From: Methylobacterium sp. J-048
GTDB lineage: Bacteria; Pseudomonadota; Alphaproteobacteria; Rhizobiales; Beijerinckiaceae
Reading direction: 5' to 3'
DNA length: 64,000 nt
Assembly (NCBI RefSeq): GCF_022829515.1
Contig: NZ_JAKSYL010000223.1
Location: 1 to 64,000 of the forward strand
Notes under the pieces: model-generated
Seen by the model: only the letters and a program-made list of their open reading frames with translations
What the model was told of the DNA's origin: nothing
Database searches by the model: none
Shown: positions 34,212 to 43,933 of the stretch, one piece after another
Layout: every line of letters begins with the position of its first letter
Numbering within the stretch: the stretch's first letter is position 1
Translations under genes and position numbers: made by a program

Positions 34212-34979
34212 GTGACCATCGTCAGGATCATCGGAACGCAGCTTTCCGGCGCGGCATTCGCGGTAGCGCTGGGGCTCGGCTCGTCCGGGCCGGCCGCTTC
34301 CATCGAGGGCGGGGCGCCGGCGGCACGGGATGCGCTGGCGCAGGCCACCGTCGCGATCGGGACGATCACCCAGCCCGAGGAAGCCCTGAAGCTTACGCGC
34401 TGCACCGGCATCCTGATCGCGCCGGACCTCGTGCTCACCGCGGCGCATTGCGTCAACGGCGATCCGCTGGGCGCGCTGGTTGTGTTCTTCCGCGGGACGG
34501 AGCCGGCGCGGCCGGTCTACGGGGCGCGGGTCGCCGCCCGCTACAGCCCCGATCCCGGCGAGATGCTGCCGAACGCGGCCCCCGACGTGAGCCTCGCCGA
34601 CCTGTCCCTCGACCTCGCGGTCCTGCGCCTGACCGAGCCGGTACGCGACCGGCGCCCTGTGCCGCTCGCGGCCGATCCGCGCCGCCTGCCCAAAACCCTT
34701 CGGATCGCCGGGGCCGGCCTGTCCGGGCGCGGCGTGGGGCGCCTGCGCACCGCGAGCCTGACCCCGGTGGCGGCCAGCAACACCGGCCTGACCATCGCCC
34801 GGGCGAACGGCGCCCGGATCTGCTTTGGCGATTCCGGTGGCCCCGTCGTCGCGCAGGATCGCGGCGGCACCTATGTCTGGGGCGTGGCGAGCGCCGTGAT
34901 CACCCGCACCGCCCCGTGCGGCGGCTACGTCGTGGTCGCGCCGGCGGCCCAAGTCTTTTCCGGGACCGGGGTCCGGTAG
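34212..34979 (+). CDS. Trypsin-like serine protease (S1 family)
   Basis: About 255 residues with a signal-like N-terminus. The catalytic triad is visible: His in LTAAHCV, Asp in LSLDLAVLRL, Ser in CFGDSGGPVV. A Cys pairing with the His-bearing segment (TRCTGILIAPDLVLTAAHC) is typical of chymotrypsin folds. The likely start is the GTG at 34212, with AAGG six to eight bases upstream; a TTG two codons earlier is possible. No propeptide is obvious. A bidirectional terminator separates it from the convergent ctrA. Confidence 0.85.
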   Translation: MTIVRIIGTQLSGAAFAVALGLGSSGPAASIEGGAPAARDALAQATVAIGTITQPEEALKLTRCTGILIAPDLVLTAAHCVNGDPLGALVVFFRGTEPARPVYGARVAARYSPDPGEMLPNAAPDVSLADLSLDLAVLRLTEPVRDRRPVPLAADPRRLPKTLRIAGAGLSGRGVGRLRTASLTPVAASNTGLTIARANGARICFGDSGGPVVAQDRGGTYVWGVASAVITRTAPCGGYVVVAPAAQVFSGTGVR

Positions 34980-35007
34980 CGCTCGACCGGTCGGTCCCAA
35001 ACAAGCG

Positions 35008-35041
35008 AAAACCCCGCGCGGCCGAGCCGCACGGGGTTTTT
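35008..35041. terminator. Bidirectional rho-independent terminator
   Basis: A 14-base inverted repeat (AAAACCCCG...CGGGGTTTT, one mismatch) with a 5-base loop. The A and T runs on both sides let it end transcription of the protease gene (plus) and of ctrA (minus). Confidence 0.88.
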
Positions 35042-35068
35042 CAAGGACCGGGGATGACCCGTGGCGGA

Positions 35069-35770
35069 TCAGACCGCCATGCGCTCTTCGGCGTCCATCG
35101 GCTCGCGCAGCACGTAGCCGCGGCCCCAGACGGTCTCGATGTAGTTCTTGCCCTGGCTGGCATTGGCGAGCTTCTTGCGCAGCTTGCAGATGAACACGTC
35201 GATGATCTTCAGTTCCGGCTCGTCCATGCCGCCGTAGAGATGGTTGAGGAACATCTCCTTGGTCAGCGTCGTGCCCTTCCGCAGCGAGAGGAGTTCCAGC
35301 ATCTGGTACTCCTTGCCGGTCAGGTGCACCCGCGCGCCGCCGACCTCGACGGTCTTCTGGTCGAGGTTCACGATCAGGTCGGCGGTGGTGATCACCGACT
35401 GGGCATGGCCCTTCGAGCGACGCACGATGGCGTGGATGCGGGCGACCAGCTCGTCCTTGTGGAACGGCTTGGTGAGGTAATCGTCCGCCCCGAAGCCCAG
35501 ACCCTTCACCTTGTCCTCGATCCCGGCCATGCCGGAGAGGATCAGGATCGGCGTCTTCACCTTCGCCACACGTAGGTTGCGGAGCACCTCGTAGCCCGAC
35601 ATGTCGGGCAGGTTCAGATCGAGCAGGATGATGTCGTAATCGTAGAGCTTTCCGAGGTCGATCCCCTCTTCGCCCAGGTCGGTGGTATAGGTGTTGAAGT
35701 TCTCGGACTTGAGCATCAACTCGATGCTCTGCGCGGTCGCGCTATCGTCCTCGATCAAAAGTACCCGCAT
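35069..35770 (-). CDS. ctrA: Cell-cycle response regulator CtrA
   Basis: A 233-residue OmpR-family regulator. The receiver domain has acidic residues EDD at 7-9, phosphoacceptor Asp51 in [11 protein letters not shown], and KPFHKDEL. The winged-helix DNA-binding domain has [20 protein letters not shown] and [20 protein letters not shown], ending in [10 protein letters not shown], matching alphaproteobacterial CtrA closely. It is phosphorylated through the CckA-ChpT relay and controls division, flagella and pili. It lies divergent from fliI, which is consistent with the CtrA-type boxes seen before fliX and flhA. Confidence 0.97.
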   Translation of the reverse strand: MRVLLIEDDSATAQSIELMLKSENFNTYTTDLGEEGIDLGKLYDYDIILLDLNLPDMSGYEVLRNLRVAKVKTPILILSGMAGIEDKVKGLGFGADDYLTKPFHKDELVARIHAIVRRSKGHAQSVITTADLIVNLDQKTVEVGGARVHLTGKEYQMLELLSLRKGTTLTKEMFLNHLYGGMDEPELKIIDVFICKLRKKLANASQGKNYIETVWGRGYVLREPMDAEERMAV

Positions 35771-36190
35771 CGTCGGTCCCCAGCCCAGCCGGCCGCATCA
35801 GCGCGCAGACACGTCCCCACCTTCGCCCGCCACCGGCCTGTGGACGGGCGCTCCGTCGCTCTTGACGTGGAACGCTATGGATTAATCGTTAACAAAACCT
35901 GATTCCCACCCGCAAGCGTCTCGTTCACCGGCCTACGAGCTTGACGGGAGGAACAGGGTCCCTCCACCCCCGCCCGGGGCTATGATTCCGCTCCATTCAC
36001 GACCGGTCCGCCCACGCGCTTGGGCGTAAGTGTCTCCCCCGTAACGACCCGGTCCCGGCTGTGACCCTGCGGCCACAACCCCACGACTTCGTGAAGCGTT
36101 AAAAGCCGCCGGAGCCCGGACCGGGCCGCTACGAGCCCGATGACCGCAGTGTTAACGAGGCCGGTAAACGAAGCGTTGAGAGCGAGGCGG
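35771..36190. promoter_or_regulatory. ctrA-fliI divergent regulatory region
   Basis: 420 bases without a gene. Two GATTC motifs (matching GANTC, the CcrM methylation site) occur at 35901-35905 and 35984-35988. A TTAA-rich element near 35882-35892 (TTAATCGTTAAC) sits upstream of ctrA, but its 3-base spacing is not the CtrA consensus. Another TTAAC followed by GTAAAC lies just before fliI. In Caulobacter such regions hold autoregulated, methylation-sensitive ctrA promoters. Exact promoter positions cannot be read. Confidence 0.55.
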
Positions 36191-37543
36191 ATGACACAGG
36201 ATCCCGCAAGGTCCGTTACCAGTCTCGCCGCGGCCCAGGCGGCCCTCGATCGCATCGAGGTGCTGGAGACTTACGGACGCGTGGTGGCGATCCGCGGCCT
36301 GCTGGTCGAGGTCGCCGGCCCGGTCGCCGCCATGCGGCTCGGCGGCCGGATCGACGTGGAGGGCGCCAACGGCCTCGGGCTGGTGCCCTGCGAGATCATC
36401 GGCTTCCAGGGCGACCGGGCGCTGGCCATGCCGTTCGGCTCCCTGGAGGGGGTCCGCCGCGGCTGCCCGGCCTATGTGCGCGACGAATCGGCCGGCGCGA
36501 TCCGCCCTTCGGCCGCCTGGCTCGGGCGGGTGGTCGATGCGCTGGGCCGGCCGGTGGACGGGCTCGGGCCGCTGCCGCAGGGGCCGGATGTCTATTCGCT
36601 CCGCGCCGACCCGCCTCCGGCCCATGCCCGCACCCGGGTCGGCGGACCGCTGGACCTCGGGGTCCGGTGCATCAACACCTTCCTGACCATGTGCGCCGGC
36701 CAGCGGATGGGCATCTTCGCCGGCTCCGGCGTCGGCAAGTCGGTGCTGCTGTCGATGCTGGCCCGCTACACCGCCGCCGACGTGGCGGTGATCGGCCTCG
36801 TGGGCGAGCGCGGCCGCGAGGTGCAGGAGTTCCTGCAGGACGATCTTGGCGCTGCCGGCCTCGCCCGCTCGGTGGTGGTGGTGGCGACCTCGGACGAGCC
36901 GGCGCTCATGCGCCGCAACGCCGCCTACGTGACCCTGTCGATCGCCGAGCATTTTCGCGACCAGGGCGCGAAGGTGCTGTGCATGATCGATTCGATCACC
37001 CGCTTCGCCATGGCCCAGCGCGATATCGGCCTCGCGGCGGGCGAGCCGCCCACCGCCAAGGGCTACACCCCGACGGTGTTCTCCGAATTGCCGCGCCTGC
37101 TCGAGCGGGCCGGACCCGGGGTGGGCGCCGGGACGATCTCGGCCCTGTTCACCGTGCTGGTCGAGGGCGACGACCACAACGAGCCGGTGGCCGACGCGGT
37201 GCGGGGCATCCTCGACGGCCACATCGTCATGGAGCGGGCCATCGCCGAGCGCGGGCGCTATCCGGCGATCAACGTGCTGCGCTCGGTCTCCCGGACCATG
37301 CCGCGCTCCTGCGATCCGACCTACCTGCCGCTGGTCCGCCAAGCCCGGCGGGTGCTGTCGACCTACGCCGACATGGAGGAACTGATCCGGCTCGGCGCCT
37401 ACCGGGCGGGCTCCTCCCAGGAGGTCGACGAGGCCGTGGCGCTCATGCCTCAGCTTGAGGCTTTTCTGGGGCAGGGTAAGGAAGAAGCAACGTCCATCGG
37501 CGATGGTTACGCACGGCTCAGCCAGATCATCGGCGGGGCCTAG
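36191..37543 (+). CDS. fliI: Flagellar export ATPase FliI
   Basis: A 450-residue F1-beta-like ATPase. Walker A is AGSGVGKS at residues 177-184, and Walker B is [11 protein letters not shown] with Asp267. It powers the flagellar type III export gate with FliH and FliJ. The ATG at 36191, preceded by GCGAGGCGG, is preferred to one at 36140, because the longer form would cover a TTAAC-rich promoter-like stretch. FliJ follows after 149 bases and flhA is nearby, so the export genes are grouped here beside ctrA. Confidence 0.95.
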   Translation: MTQDPARSVTSLAAAQAALDRIEVLETYGRVVAIRGLLVEVAGPVAAMRLGGRIDVEGANGLGLVPCEIIGFQGDRALAMPFGSLEGVRRGCPAYVRDESAGAIRPSAAWLGRVVDALGRPVDGLGPLPQGPDVYSLRADPPPAHARTRVGGPLDLGVRCINTFLTMCAGQRMGIFAGSGVGKSVLLSMLARYTAADVAVIGLVGERGREVQEFLQDDLGAAGLARSVVVVATSDEPALMRRNAAYVTLSIAEHFRDQGAKVLCMIDSITRFAMAQRDIGLAAGEPPTAKGYTPTVFSELPRLLERAGPGVGAGTISALFTVLVEGDDHNEPVADAVRGILDGHIVMERAIAERGRYPAINVLRSVSRTMPRSCDPTYLPLVRQARRVLSTYADMEELIRLGAYRAGSSQEVDEAVALMPQLEAFLGQGKEEATSIGDGYARLSQIIGGA

Positions 37544-37692
37544 GCATCATGCAGCGAAGCGGTAACCGCTTGGGTGCAGTGAGTGATGCGGAACTAGGGT
37601 CTGAGCAGGTTCGCCGTCGCGATCCTGCTTGGGGCACGGGCCGGGTACGGTCCCTGGCGCGGCCCTGAGCGTTGCGTGGAGTGAGCGTCCCA

Positions 37693-38100
37693 ATGAAATC
37701 GCGTGACACGCTGATCCGGCTGCGTCGCTTCCAGGTTGATGAGAAGCGGCGGCGTGTGACCCAGATCGAGATGATGATGGCCGACTTCCAGCGCATGGCG
37801 GTGGAACTCGATCGGGAGGTCGCCGTCGAGGAGGCCCGCGCCGGCATCACCGATGTCGGGCATTTCGCCTACCCGACCTATGCCCGCGCCGCCGCCGGCC
37901 GCCGGGACAACATGCGCCAGTCCGCCCAGGCGCTGGAAGGCCAGCTGGCCGAGGCCAAGGCTGAGCTCGGCGAGGCGTTCGAGGAACTGAAGAAGGTCGA
38001 GATACTGAACGATCGCGAGCGCACCGCCGAGCGCGCCGCCGACGCGATCCGGGACCAGGCCGCCATGGACGGCATCGGGCTCAACCGCGCCCGCGGCTGA
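37693..38100 (+). CDS. fliJ: Flagellar export protein FliJ
   Basis: A 135-residue, almost wholly helical coiled-coil protein, the expected shape and size of FliJ. The start MKSRDTLIRLRRFQVDEKRR is the family-like basic N-terminus. FliJ links the FliI ring to FlhA and helps chaperone cycling. The ATG at 37693 is the first codon with this similarity; a GTG 21 bases upstream is in frame. Sequence similarity among FliJ proteins is low, so the position after fliI is part of the argument. Confidence 0.88.
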   Translation: MKSRDTLIRLRRFQVDEKRRRVTQIEMMMADFQRMAVELDREVAVEEARAGITDVGHFAYPTYARAAAGRRDNMRQSAQALEGQLAEAKAELGEAFEELKKVEILNDRERTAERAADAIRDQAAMDGIGLNRARG

Positions 38101-38298
38101 CGCGGTCGTACGGGGCCTTGCGCACCCACGCGTTGCACCCGGTGCGGCGCCGGGTTTTCCGAGTTCGCGTGTGACGTGCCTGCAACGCGGCACGAAACCG
38201 TCATGATCGCCTGACAAGGGGGATCGGGATGGCCTCGATCCGCTTGCGGCGTGTTGCAGGGCGGCGCATCAGGGGCTCTCCCCGGGGCGTCGGTGTAC

Positions 38299-39360
38299 AT
38301 GAAGAAGCTCAGCGAGTTCATCTGGCCGTTGATCGGCCTCGCCGCAGTCGTCGTATCGGGCTACTTTCTCTATCAAGAGTTGAAGACTACGTCGCTGTCG
38401 GCGATCTGGTCCGCCATCCTGGCGATCCCGCCCCACCGCATCCTGCTGGCGGCATTCTCGACCCTGGTCGCCTACGCCGCGCTCGCCTGGTACGACCGGA
38501 TCGCGCTGCTGCATCTGGGCGTAAGCCACATCTCGTGGCTGTTCGTCTCGCTCTGCTCCTTCACCACCTACGCCCTGTCGCACAATATCGGCGCCTCGGT
38601 GTTCTCCGGTGCCCTGGTGCGCTACCGGGCCTACACGGCCAAGGGCCTGTCGGCCGCCCAGGTCGCCGTCCTGGTGGCCCTGTGCTCGTTCACGTTCTTC
38701 CTCGGCACGATCCTGCTCGGAGGCTTCACCCTGGTGGTGGATCCGAACCTCCTGACGCGGCTCGAAGGCCGGCTCCCCGGCTTCCTCACCGATCCCAAGA
38801 CGGCCCTGGTGGTCGGCATCGGCATGCTGGGCTTCGTAGCGCTCTACGCGCTGGGCTCGATCCTGCACCTGCGCCCGCTGCACATCCGTTCGTTCAAGCT
38901 CGAATATCCCCGGCCGGGCATCATGGTCCGGCAGCTGCTGGCGGCGCCGCTGGAGCTGCTCGGCGCAGCGGGCATCATCTACTTCGCCCTGCCGGAGGCG
39001 ATGAACCCCGGCTTCATCCCTGTCCTGGCGATTTTCCTGGCCTCGTTCTCGGTGGCGCTCGCCTCGCACGCCCCGGGCGGCCTCGGCGTGTTCGAAATCG
39101 TGTTCATCACCGCGATGCACATCACCGACGACGCCCAGAAGGACGCCATCATCGCGGCGGTGATCATCTTCCGGATCTTCTACTTCTGGATCCCGGCGCT
39201 GATCTCGGTGGTCGTCGTGGTGCTGTTCGAGCGCTCCCGCCTCGCCGCCGTCATCGCGACGCCCGCCACGGTGCCTTCGACCGTGCCGGAGCCGCCGGTG
39301 GTCGTGCCCGGGCTCGACGCCCACGAATTGGAGCGGGAGCTGAAGCAGAAGGCGATCTGA
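38299..39360 (+). CDS. UPF0104/LPG synthase-type integral membrane protein
   Basis: A 353-residue protein with about eight hydrophobic helices, of the lysylphosphatidylglycerol synthase membrane-domain (UPF0104) family. Helix 3-4 contains the family-like TTYALSHNIGASVFSGALVR and a late helix ASHAPGGLGVFEIVF. The catalytic aminoacyl-transferase domain of MprF is absent, so it more probably acts as a lipid flippase-like subunit. It lies between fliJ and flhA but nothing ties it to flagella. Confidence 0.85.
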   Translation: MKKLSEFIWPLIGLAAVVVSGYFLYQELKTTSLSAIWSAILAIPPHRILLAAFSTLVAYAALAWYDRIALLHLGVSHISWLFVSLCSFTTYALSHNIGASVFSGALVRYRAYTAKGLSAAQVAVLVALCSFTFFLGTILLGGFTLVVDPNLLTRLEGRLPGFLTDPKTALVVGIGMLGFVALYALGSILHLRPLHIRSFKLEYPRPGIMVRQLLAAPLELLGAAGIIYFALPEAMNPGFIPVLAIFLASFSVALASHAPGGLGVFEIVFITAMHITDDAQKDAIIAAVIIFRIFYFWIPALISVVVVVLFERSRLAAVIATPATVPSTVPEPPVVVPGLDAHELERELKQKAI

Positions 39361-39442
39361 GGCGGGGGGCCGGCGGGCTGGGGGCGAGCGCTCGGCTCAC
39401 TTCCCCTGCTGAATTTTGTACCGATCGTTGGATCGTCCACTG

Positions 39443-39556
39443 CGTCATTCCGGGGCGCCGGAGGCGAGCCCGGAATCCAGATACGCCGACAGTGCCAGAT
39501 CTTGATCTGTCAGCGGCTATGGATCCCGGGTTCCGCTGCGCGGCCCCGGGATGACG
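39443..39556. repeat. Intergenic inverted-repeat element
   Basis: A 114-base palindromic element: its ends read CGTCATTCCGGGGC and GCCCCGGGATGACG, which pair with one mismatch, and the interior holds further complementary GAATCC/GGATCC blocks. This style of intergenic repeat is widespread in Hyphomicrobiales genomes. It could form a long hairpin in the RNA between the membrane-protein gene and flhA, which are convergent here. Confidence 0.75.
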
Positions 39557-39650
39557 AGGTGGGTGTTTCGCCGTCCGCCCAACTCACAAATCGTTGCGTG
39601 ACGAGCTTTCCCCGTCGCGCTGCCGGGTAGACCCCAGCCCGCCGACCCGC

Positions 39651-41810
39651 TCAGATCGACCCCACGGTGCGAAGCCGCGCCCGCGGGTGGATCTCGGCCT
39701 GGCTCATCACCGGTGTCTCGCGGCGGAAGCGCTCGATGATCGAGCGCACGAACGGTCGCGACTGCGCCGAGGTGACCAGCACCGGCATCTCGCCCTGGCG
39801 GGCCGCGGTCTCGAAGCGGTCGCGGACCGCGGTGACGAACTCGCTGAGCTTCGAGGGCTGCATCGCCAGGTAGCGCTCCTCGCGCTCGCCGACGATCGAT
39901 TCCATGAACGCCTGCTCCCAGGCGGGCGACAGGGTGATGATCGGCAGTGTGCCATTCTGGTCCTGGTACTGGGCGCAGATCTGCCGCCCGAGCCGGGCGC
40001 GGACATGCTCGACCACGTCGCGCGGGTTCTTCACCGCGCCGGCCACCTCCGCGATCCCCTCGACGATCGCCCCGAGGTCGCGGATCGAGACCCGCTCGGA
40101 CAGCAGGAACTGCAGCACCCGCTGCACGCCGGTGGTCGAGATCTGCGACGGCATGATCTCCTTGAGTAGCTCAGCGTGCTCCTTGGGCAATTCGCGCAGG
40201 AGCTTCGAGACCTCGACATGGTTGAGCAGCTCGGAGACGTGGGCCTTGATCAGCTCGGTGAGGTGGGTCGAGACCACGGTGGCGGCATCCACCACGGTGT
40301 AGCCCTTGAGCTGCGCCTGGTCGCGCAGGGATGCGTCGATCCAGGTGGCGGGCAGCCCGAAGGTCGGCTCCAGCATGTGCTGGCCGGGCAGCTGCACCTG
40401 GCCGCCCATCGGATCCATGGCCATGAACTGGCCAGGAAAGATCCGGCCGGTGCCGGCCTCGATCTCCTTGACCCGCACCACGTAGGAATTGGCATCGAGC
40501 TGGACGTTGTCGAGGATGCGCACCGACGGCATCACGAAGCCGAGCTCCGCCGCGAGCTGGCGGCGCAGGGCCTTGATCTGGTCGGTGAGCCGGTCCTGGC
40601 CCTCGCCGTTGACCAGGGCGAGGAGCGCGTAGCCCATCTCGAGCTTCAGGTCGTCGAGCTTCAGGAGGTCGGTGACGGTCTCCTCCTTGGCCGTCGCGGC
40701 GGCCGCGACCGCCTTGGCGTCCATCGGGACGCCCTGCGCGTCCAGCGGCGGGGCCTCGTTGGCGGTCTTGTTGGTCCGCCACGCGGCGTAGCCCGCCCCG
40801 CCGCCGAGCAGCAGGAACGGCAGCATCGGCATGCCCGGCAGGAGCGCGATCAGGAACATCACGGCGGCCGACATGCCGAGCGCCTTGGGGTAATGCGCCA
40901 GCTGCTTGCCGAGCGCCTTGTCGGCCGATCCTTTCACGCCCGCCTTCGAGACCAGGATGCCGGCCGCGGTGGAGACGATCAGCGCCGGGACCTGGCTCGC
41001 CAGCCCGTCGCCGATGGTGAGCAGGGTGTAGCTCTTGGCGGCGTCGCCGAAGCTCAGGCCCTGCTGCGCCACGCCGATGACGATGCCCCCGACCACGTTG
41101 ATGAACGTGATCAGTAGGGCCGCCACCGCGTCGCCGCGGACGAACTTCGACGCACCGTCCATGGCGCCGAAGAACGAGGATTCCTCCTCCAGGGCGGCCC
41201 GGCGGGCCTTGGCGACCTTCTCGTCGATCAGGCCGGCGGACAGGTCGGCGTCGATCGCCATCTGCTTGCCGGGCATCGCGTCGAGGGTGAAGCGGGCCGC
41301 GACCTCGGCGATGCGGCCCGAGCCCTTGGTGATGACCACGAAGTTCACGATGATCAGGATCGCGAACACGATGATCCCGATGACGAAGTTGCCGCCCATC
41401 ACGAAGTTGCCGAAGGCCTCGATGACGTGGCCGGCGGCCGCCGTGCCCTCGTGGCCGTGGCCCAGGATCAGGCGGGTCGAGGCGAGGTTCAGCGCCAGCC
41501 GCAGCATCGTGGCGATGAGCAGCAGCGTCGGGAAGACGGTGAATTCCAGCGGGTTGTCGATCGACAGGCCGGTCATCATGATCAGCACCGAGGTGATGAT
41601 CGAGACCGCGAGCAGCAGGTCGAGCAGCACCGCCGGCAGCGGGAAGATCAGGACCGCCAGGATGCCCATGACGCCGGTGGCGAACATGAGGTCCGAGCGC
41701 TTGGACAGCGCATGGAGGTCGCCGCGGGTGGGCAGCGCGAGCTGACCCAGGACCGAAGCGGCCCCGCTCATAGCCCTGCCGCTGGCCGGCGCGCTCGCCG
41801 TCTCCGCCAT
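39651..41810 (-). CDS. flhA: Flagellar export gate protein FlhA
   Basis: A 719-residue export-gate protein. The N-terminal half has about eight membrane helices with the conserved PLPAVLLDLLLAVSI, EFTVFPTLLLIATMLRLALN and FTLDAMPGKQMAIDADLSAG segments. The C-terminal half is the cytoplasmic chaperone/substrate docking domain. The start at 41810 (METASA) follows from the family; the frame extends 16 codons upstream. A CtrA-type box lies 74 bases upstream on the same strand. It is convergent with the UPF0104 gene. Confidence 0.97.
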   Translation of the reverse strand: MAETASAPASGRAMSGAASVLGQLALPTRGDLHALSKRSDLMFATGVMGILAVLIFPLPAVLLDLLLAVSIITSVLIMMTGLSIDNPLEFTVFPTLLLIATMLRLALNLASTRLILGHGHEGTAAAGHVIEAFGNFVMGGNFVIGIIVFAILIIVNFVVITKGSGRIAEVAARFTLDAMPGKQMAIDADLSAGLIDEKVAKARRAALEEESSFFGAMDGASKFVRGDAVAALLITFINVVGGIVIGVAQQGLSFGDAAKSYTLLTIGDGLASQVPALIVSTAAGILVSKAGVKGSADKALGKQLAHYPKALGMSAAVMFLIALLPGMPMLPFLLLGGGAGYAAWRTNKTANEAPPLDAQGVPMDAKAVAAAATAKEETVTDLLKLDDLKLEMGYALLALVNGEGQDRLTDQIKALRRQLAAELGFVMPSVRILDNVQLDANSYVVRVKEIEAGTGRIFPGQFMAMDPMGGQVQLPGQHMLEPTFGLPATWIDASLRDQAQLKGYTVVDAATVVSTHLTELIKAHVSELLNHVEVSKLLRELPKEHAELLKEIMPSQISTTGVQRVLQFLLSERVSIRDLGAIVEGIAEVAGAVKNPRDVVEHVRARLGRQICAQYQDQNGTLPIITLSPAWEQAFMESIVGEREERYLAMQPSKLSEFVTAVRDRFETAARQGEMPVLVTSAQSRPFVRSIIERFRRETPVMSQAEIHPRARLRTVGSI

Positions 41811-41883
41811 AGTTTCCGATCCATCGCCGTCCGCCTCGGAGGGATCCGAGGGGCGCACCCGGCAAGATCTGCCGAGTGGATGG

Positions 41884-41898
41884 TTAGCGTGCCGTTAA
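41884..41898 (-). promoter_or_regulatory. CtrA-type box before flhA
   Basis: On the minus strand TTAA-N7-CTAA, followed by CCA, one mismatch from TTAA-N7-TTAA. It sits about 75 bases upstream of the flhA start. Export-apparatus genes are early, CtrA-controlled flagellar genes in Caulobacter. Confidence 0.6.
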
Positions 41899-41977
41899 GA
41901 ACCGGCCCGGCGCGGGTGGAACCCGCACGGTCTTGGTTACTTGACCGGGCGGCAGCCCACCGAACGAGAGACCCCGT

Positions 41978-42556
41978 ATGGCCGCGCGCGTCCTGACCGC
42001 CCTGTTCGACGAGTACGACACCGCCACGGGGGTGGTCGACCAGCTCGAGGCTGTGGGGATTCCCCACGCTAACATCAGCATCCTGGCGAACCGGGCCGAA
42101 CCGGCCGCGATCCAGGATCGGCCGTTCGGCGACCCCCATCCCGACGTCGTCGATCCGGTGGATGCCGCCGGAACCGGCGCGACCGTCGGCACGGTCCTGG
42201 GTGGGGGCGCCGGATTGCTCGCAGGGCTCGGGCTGCTGGCGATTCCCGGCCTCGGGCCGGTGGTCGCGGCGGGCTGGCTTGTGGCGGCCGCGACCGGCGC
42301 GGGGGTCGGCGCCGCGGCGGGCGGGCTGATCGGCGGATTAACAGGGGCCGGGCTCACCGAGGGCGAGGCCGAAACCTATGCCGAGGGCGTGCGCCGGGGC
42401 GGAACCCTCGTGACGGTCCGGGCCGAGGACCATCAGGCCGACCACGTGATGGCGATCGTCGATCGGGCCGGCTCGATCGATCTCGACGAGCGCGCCGAGG
42501 GCTGGCGCGCCGATGGCTGGACCGGCAATGCCGGCGGGTCAGCGGCGCGGCGCTGA
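41978..42556 (+). CDS. Glycine-rich general-stress-like protein
   Basis: A 192-residue protein. The first 40 residues (RVLTALFDEYDTATGVVDQL) resemble the N-terminal domain of general stress protein 17M-type proteins. The centre (residues 70-130) is a Gly/Ala-rich hydrophobic stretch with glycine-zipper spacing, which could insert in membranes. The C-terminus returns to a soluble alpha/beta half (EAETYAEGVRRGGTLVTVRA). Function unknown; the architecture is common in Methylobacterium-like genomes. It is divergent from flhA. Confidence 0.75.
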   Translation: MAARVLTALFDEYDTATGVVDQLEAVGIPHANISILANRAEPAAIQDRPFGDPHPDVVDPVDAAGTGATVGTVLGGGAGLLAGLGLLAIPGLGPVVAAGWLVAAATGAGVGAAAGGLIGGLTGAGLTEGEAETYAEGVRRGGTLVTVRAEDHQADHVMAIVDRAGSIDLDERAEGWRADGWTGNAGGSAARR

Positions 42557-42561
42557 GCGGC

Positions 42562-43803
42562 TCAGTTCATCATCTTCCGGGCGAACATCGAGGCGGCGAA
42601 CAGCACGGCCGCACCCGCTGTGACCAGGCTGATCATCAGGACCCGCCGCGGCTCGACCGAAGATTCCGCCTTCACCGGCTCGACGATCGGGCTGAAGAAC
42701 TCGATCTGCCGGGCCGCCACGATGCGCGCGCGCTCATGGGCTGTCAGCACCTGCTGGTAGTACTTCTCGGCGTTCTTGCGGTCGTTCTCCAGGGCCTCGA
42801 ACCGGGTGAGCGCGTCCGAGAGCAGGCGCTTCTGCTCGGGATCCTGGCTGGCCGATTGCCGCTCGATCCGGGCGATGTTCTCGTCGAGATCCTTGATCTG
42901 CTGCTTGATGTCGATGATCCGGCGGGATTCCGGGCCGAGGTCGCGCTGGCCGATGGCGAGCTGCACCGCCAGGTTGATCCGGGCCGCCCGCAGCTCCGAG
43001 ACGATCTTGAGATTGGCTTCGTTCGACTTCTGCGCGTCGAGCACGCCCTCGCGGTTGCGCAGGTCGCGCATCGCGAGGCGGATCTTGGTCATGCGCTCCT
43101 CGGCGAGCTTCAGCTCGCGGGTGCTCTCGGCGACCGCGTCCTCGCGCGCTTTCACGCTGAGGTCGTTCACCATCCGCTCGGCCTCCGTCATCACGGCTTT
43201 CGCGATGGCGAGGGATTCGTCGGGGTCGAAGGCCTCGACCGTGAGCGACATGATGCCGGAGCCGGATTCGATGTCGACGCCGACGCGCCGCTTCCAGTAG
43301 CGGAGGAATTTCTCGATCGGTTTTTCGGGATCGAACCGCGAGAAGTAGTCGATGCTGTCGCGGCTGAACCACTCGCGGATCGGGAGCTTCGCCTCCATTG
43401 TTTCCAGCATCGGCCGGCTGAGGATGTACTCGTTGGTGATCAGCGTGTCCTGCGCCACCATCTGGCTCGGGACGCCCGAAGAGGTGCCGACCGAGTCGGG
43501 CGCCGCCTTGTCGGCCGTGCCGAGTGCCGGGCGGATCGCGAATCGCGCCTCGCTGACGTAGCGGTCCGAGGCGATCAGGCCGAAATACAGCGCTCCGGCC
43601 AAGGTCGGCAGCACGAAGCAGATGACGAACAGGATCGGGATCCAGGGATCGTTCTTGACGTGGCTCTGGTAGGACCGGATGCCCTTCTTGCGGTCGACGA
43701 ACCGCGACATGCGGGCGATCTGCCGCAACGACTCGGTGATCGCCTGCTGGCGATCCGCGGTCGTCAGCGGCTGCCCCTCGGCTTTCCGGATCTCCATATT
43801 CAT
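42562..43803 (-). CDS. Capsule polysaccharide export inner-membrane protein (KpsE/CtrB-like)
   Basis: A 413-residue protein with two membrane helices (residues about 53-75 and 388-405) and a long central coiled coil (about 230-350). This is the PCP-3 arrangement of KpsE, CtrB and BexC, which link the ABC exporter to the outer-membrane channel during capsule export. The first periplasmic segment (SDRYVSEARFAIRP) is family-typical. The KpsT-like ATPase lies upstream on the same strand, 130 bases away. Confidence 0.87.
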   Translation of the reverse strand: MNMEIRKAEGQPLTTADRQQAITESLRQIARMSRFVDRKKGIRSYQSHVKNDPWIPILFVICFVLPTLAGALYFGLIASDRYVSEARFAIRPALGTADKAAPDSVGTSSGVPSQMVAQDTLITNEYILSRPMLETMEAKLPIREWFSRDSIDYFSRFDPEKPIEKFLRYWKRRVGVDIESGSGIMSLTVEAFDPDESLAIAKAVMTEAERMVNDLSVKAREDAVAESTRELKLAEERMTKIRLAMRDLRNREGVLDAQKSNEANLKIVSELRAARINLAVQLAIGQRDLGPESRRIIDIKQQIKDLDENIARIERQSASQDPEQKRLLSDALTRFEALENDRKNAEKYYQQVLTAHERARIVAARQIEFFSPIVEPVKAESSVEPRRVLMISLVTAGAAVLFAASMFARKMMN

Positions 43804-43933
43804 GACCTGATCCCCGGCCTCCCCGGCCTCGACGGTCGGCCCGTCACCGGGCCCTCGACCGCGCCGAAACGCTCGCGTCGGATGCCTCTCGCACGGGGAG
43901 GCGGCAAAAGCATGTCTTCGCGGGTCCGATCGC

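Noticed and set aside
36150-36175. TTAAC followed by GTAAAC near fliI as a CtrA box
   Set aside because: The spacing between half-sites is nine instead of seven, so it was not listed as a CtrA site.
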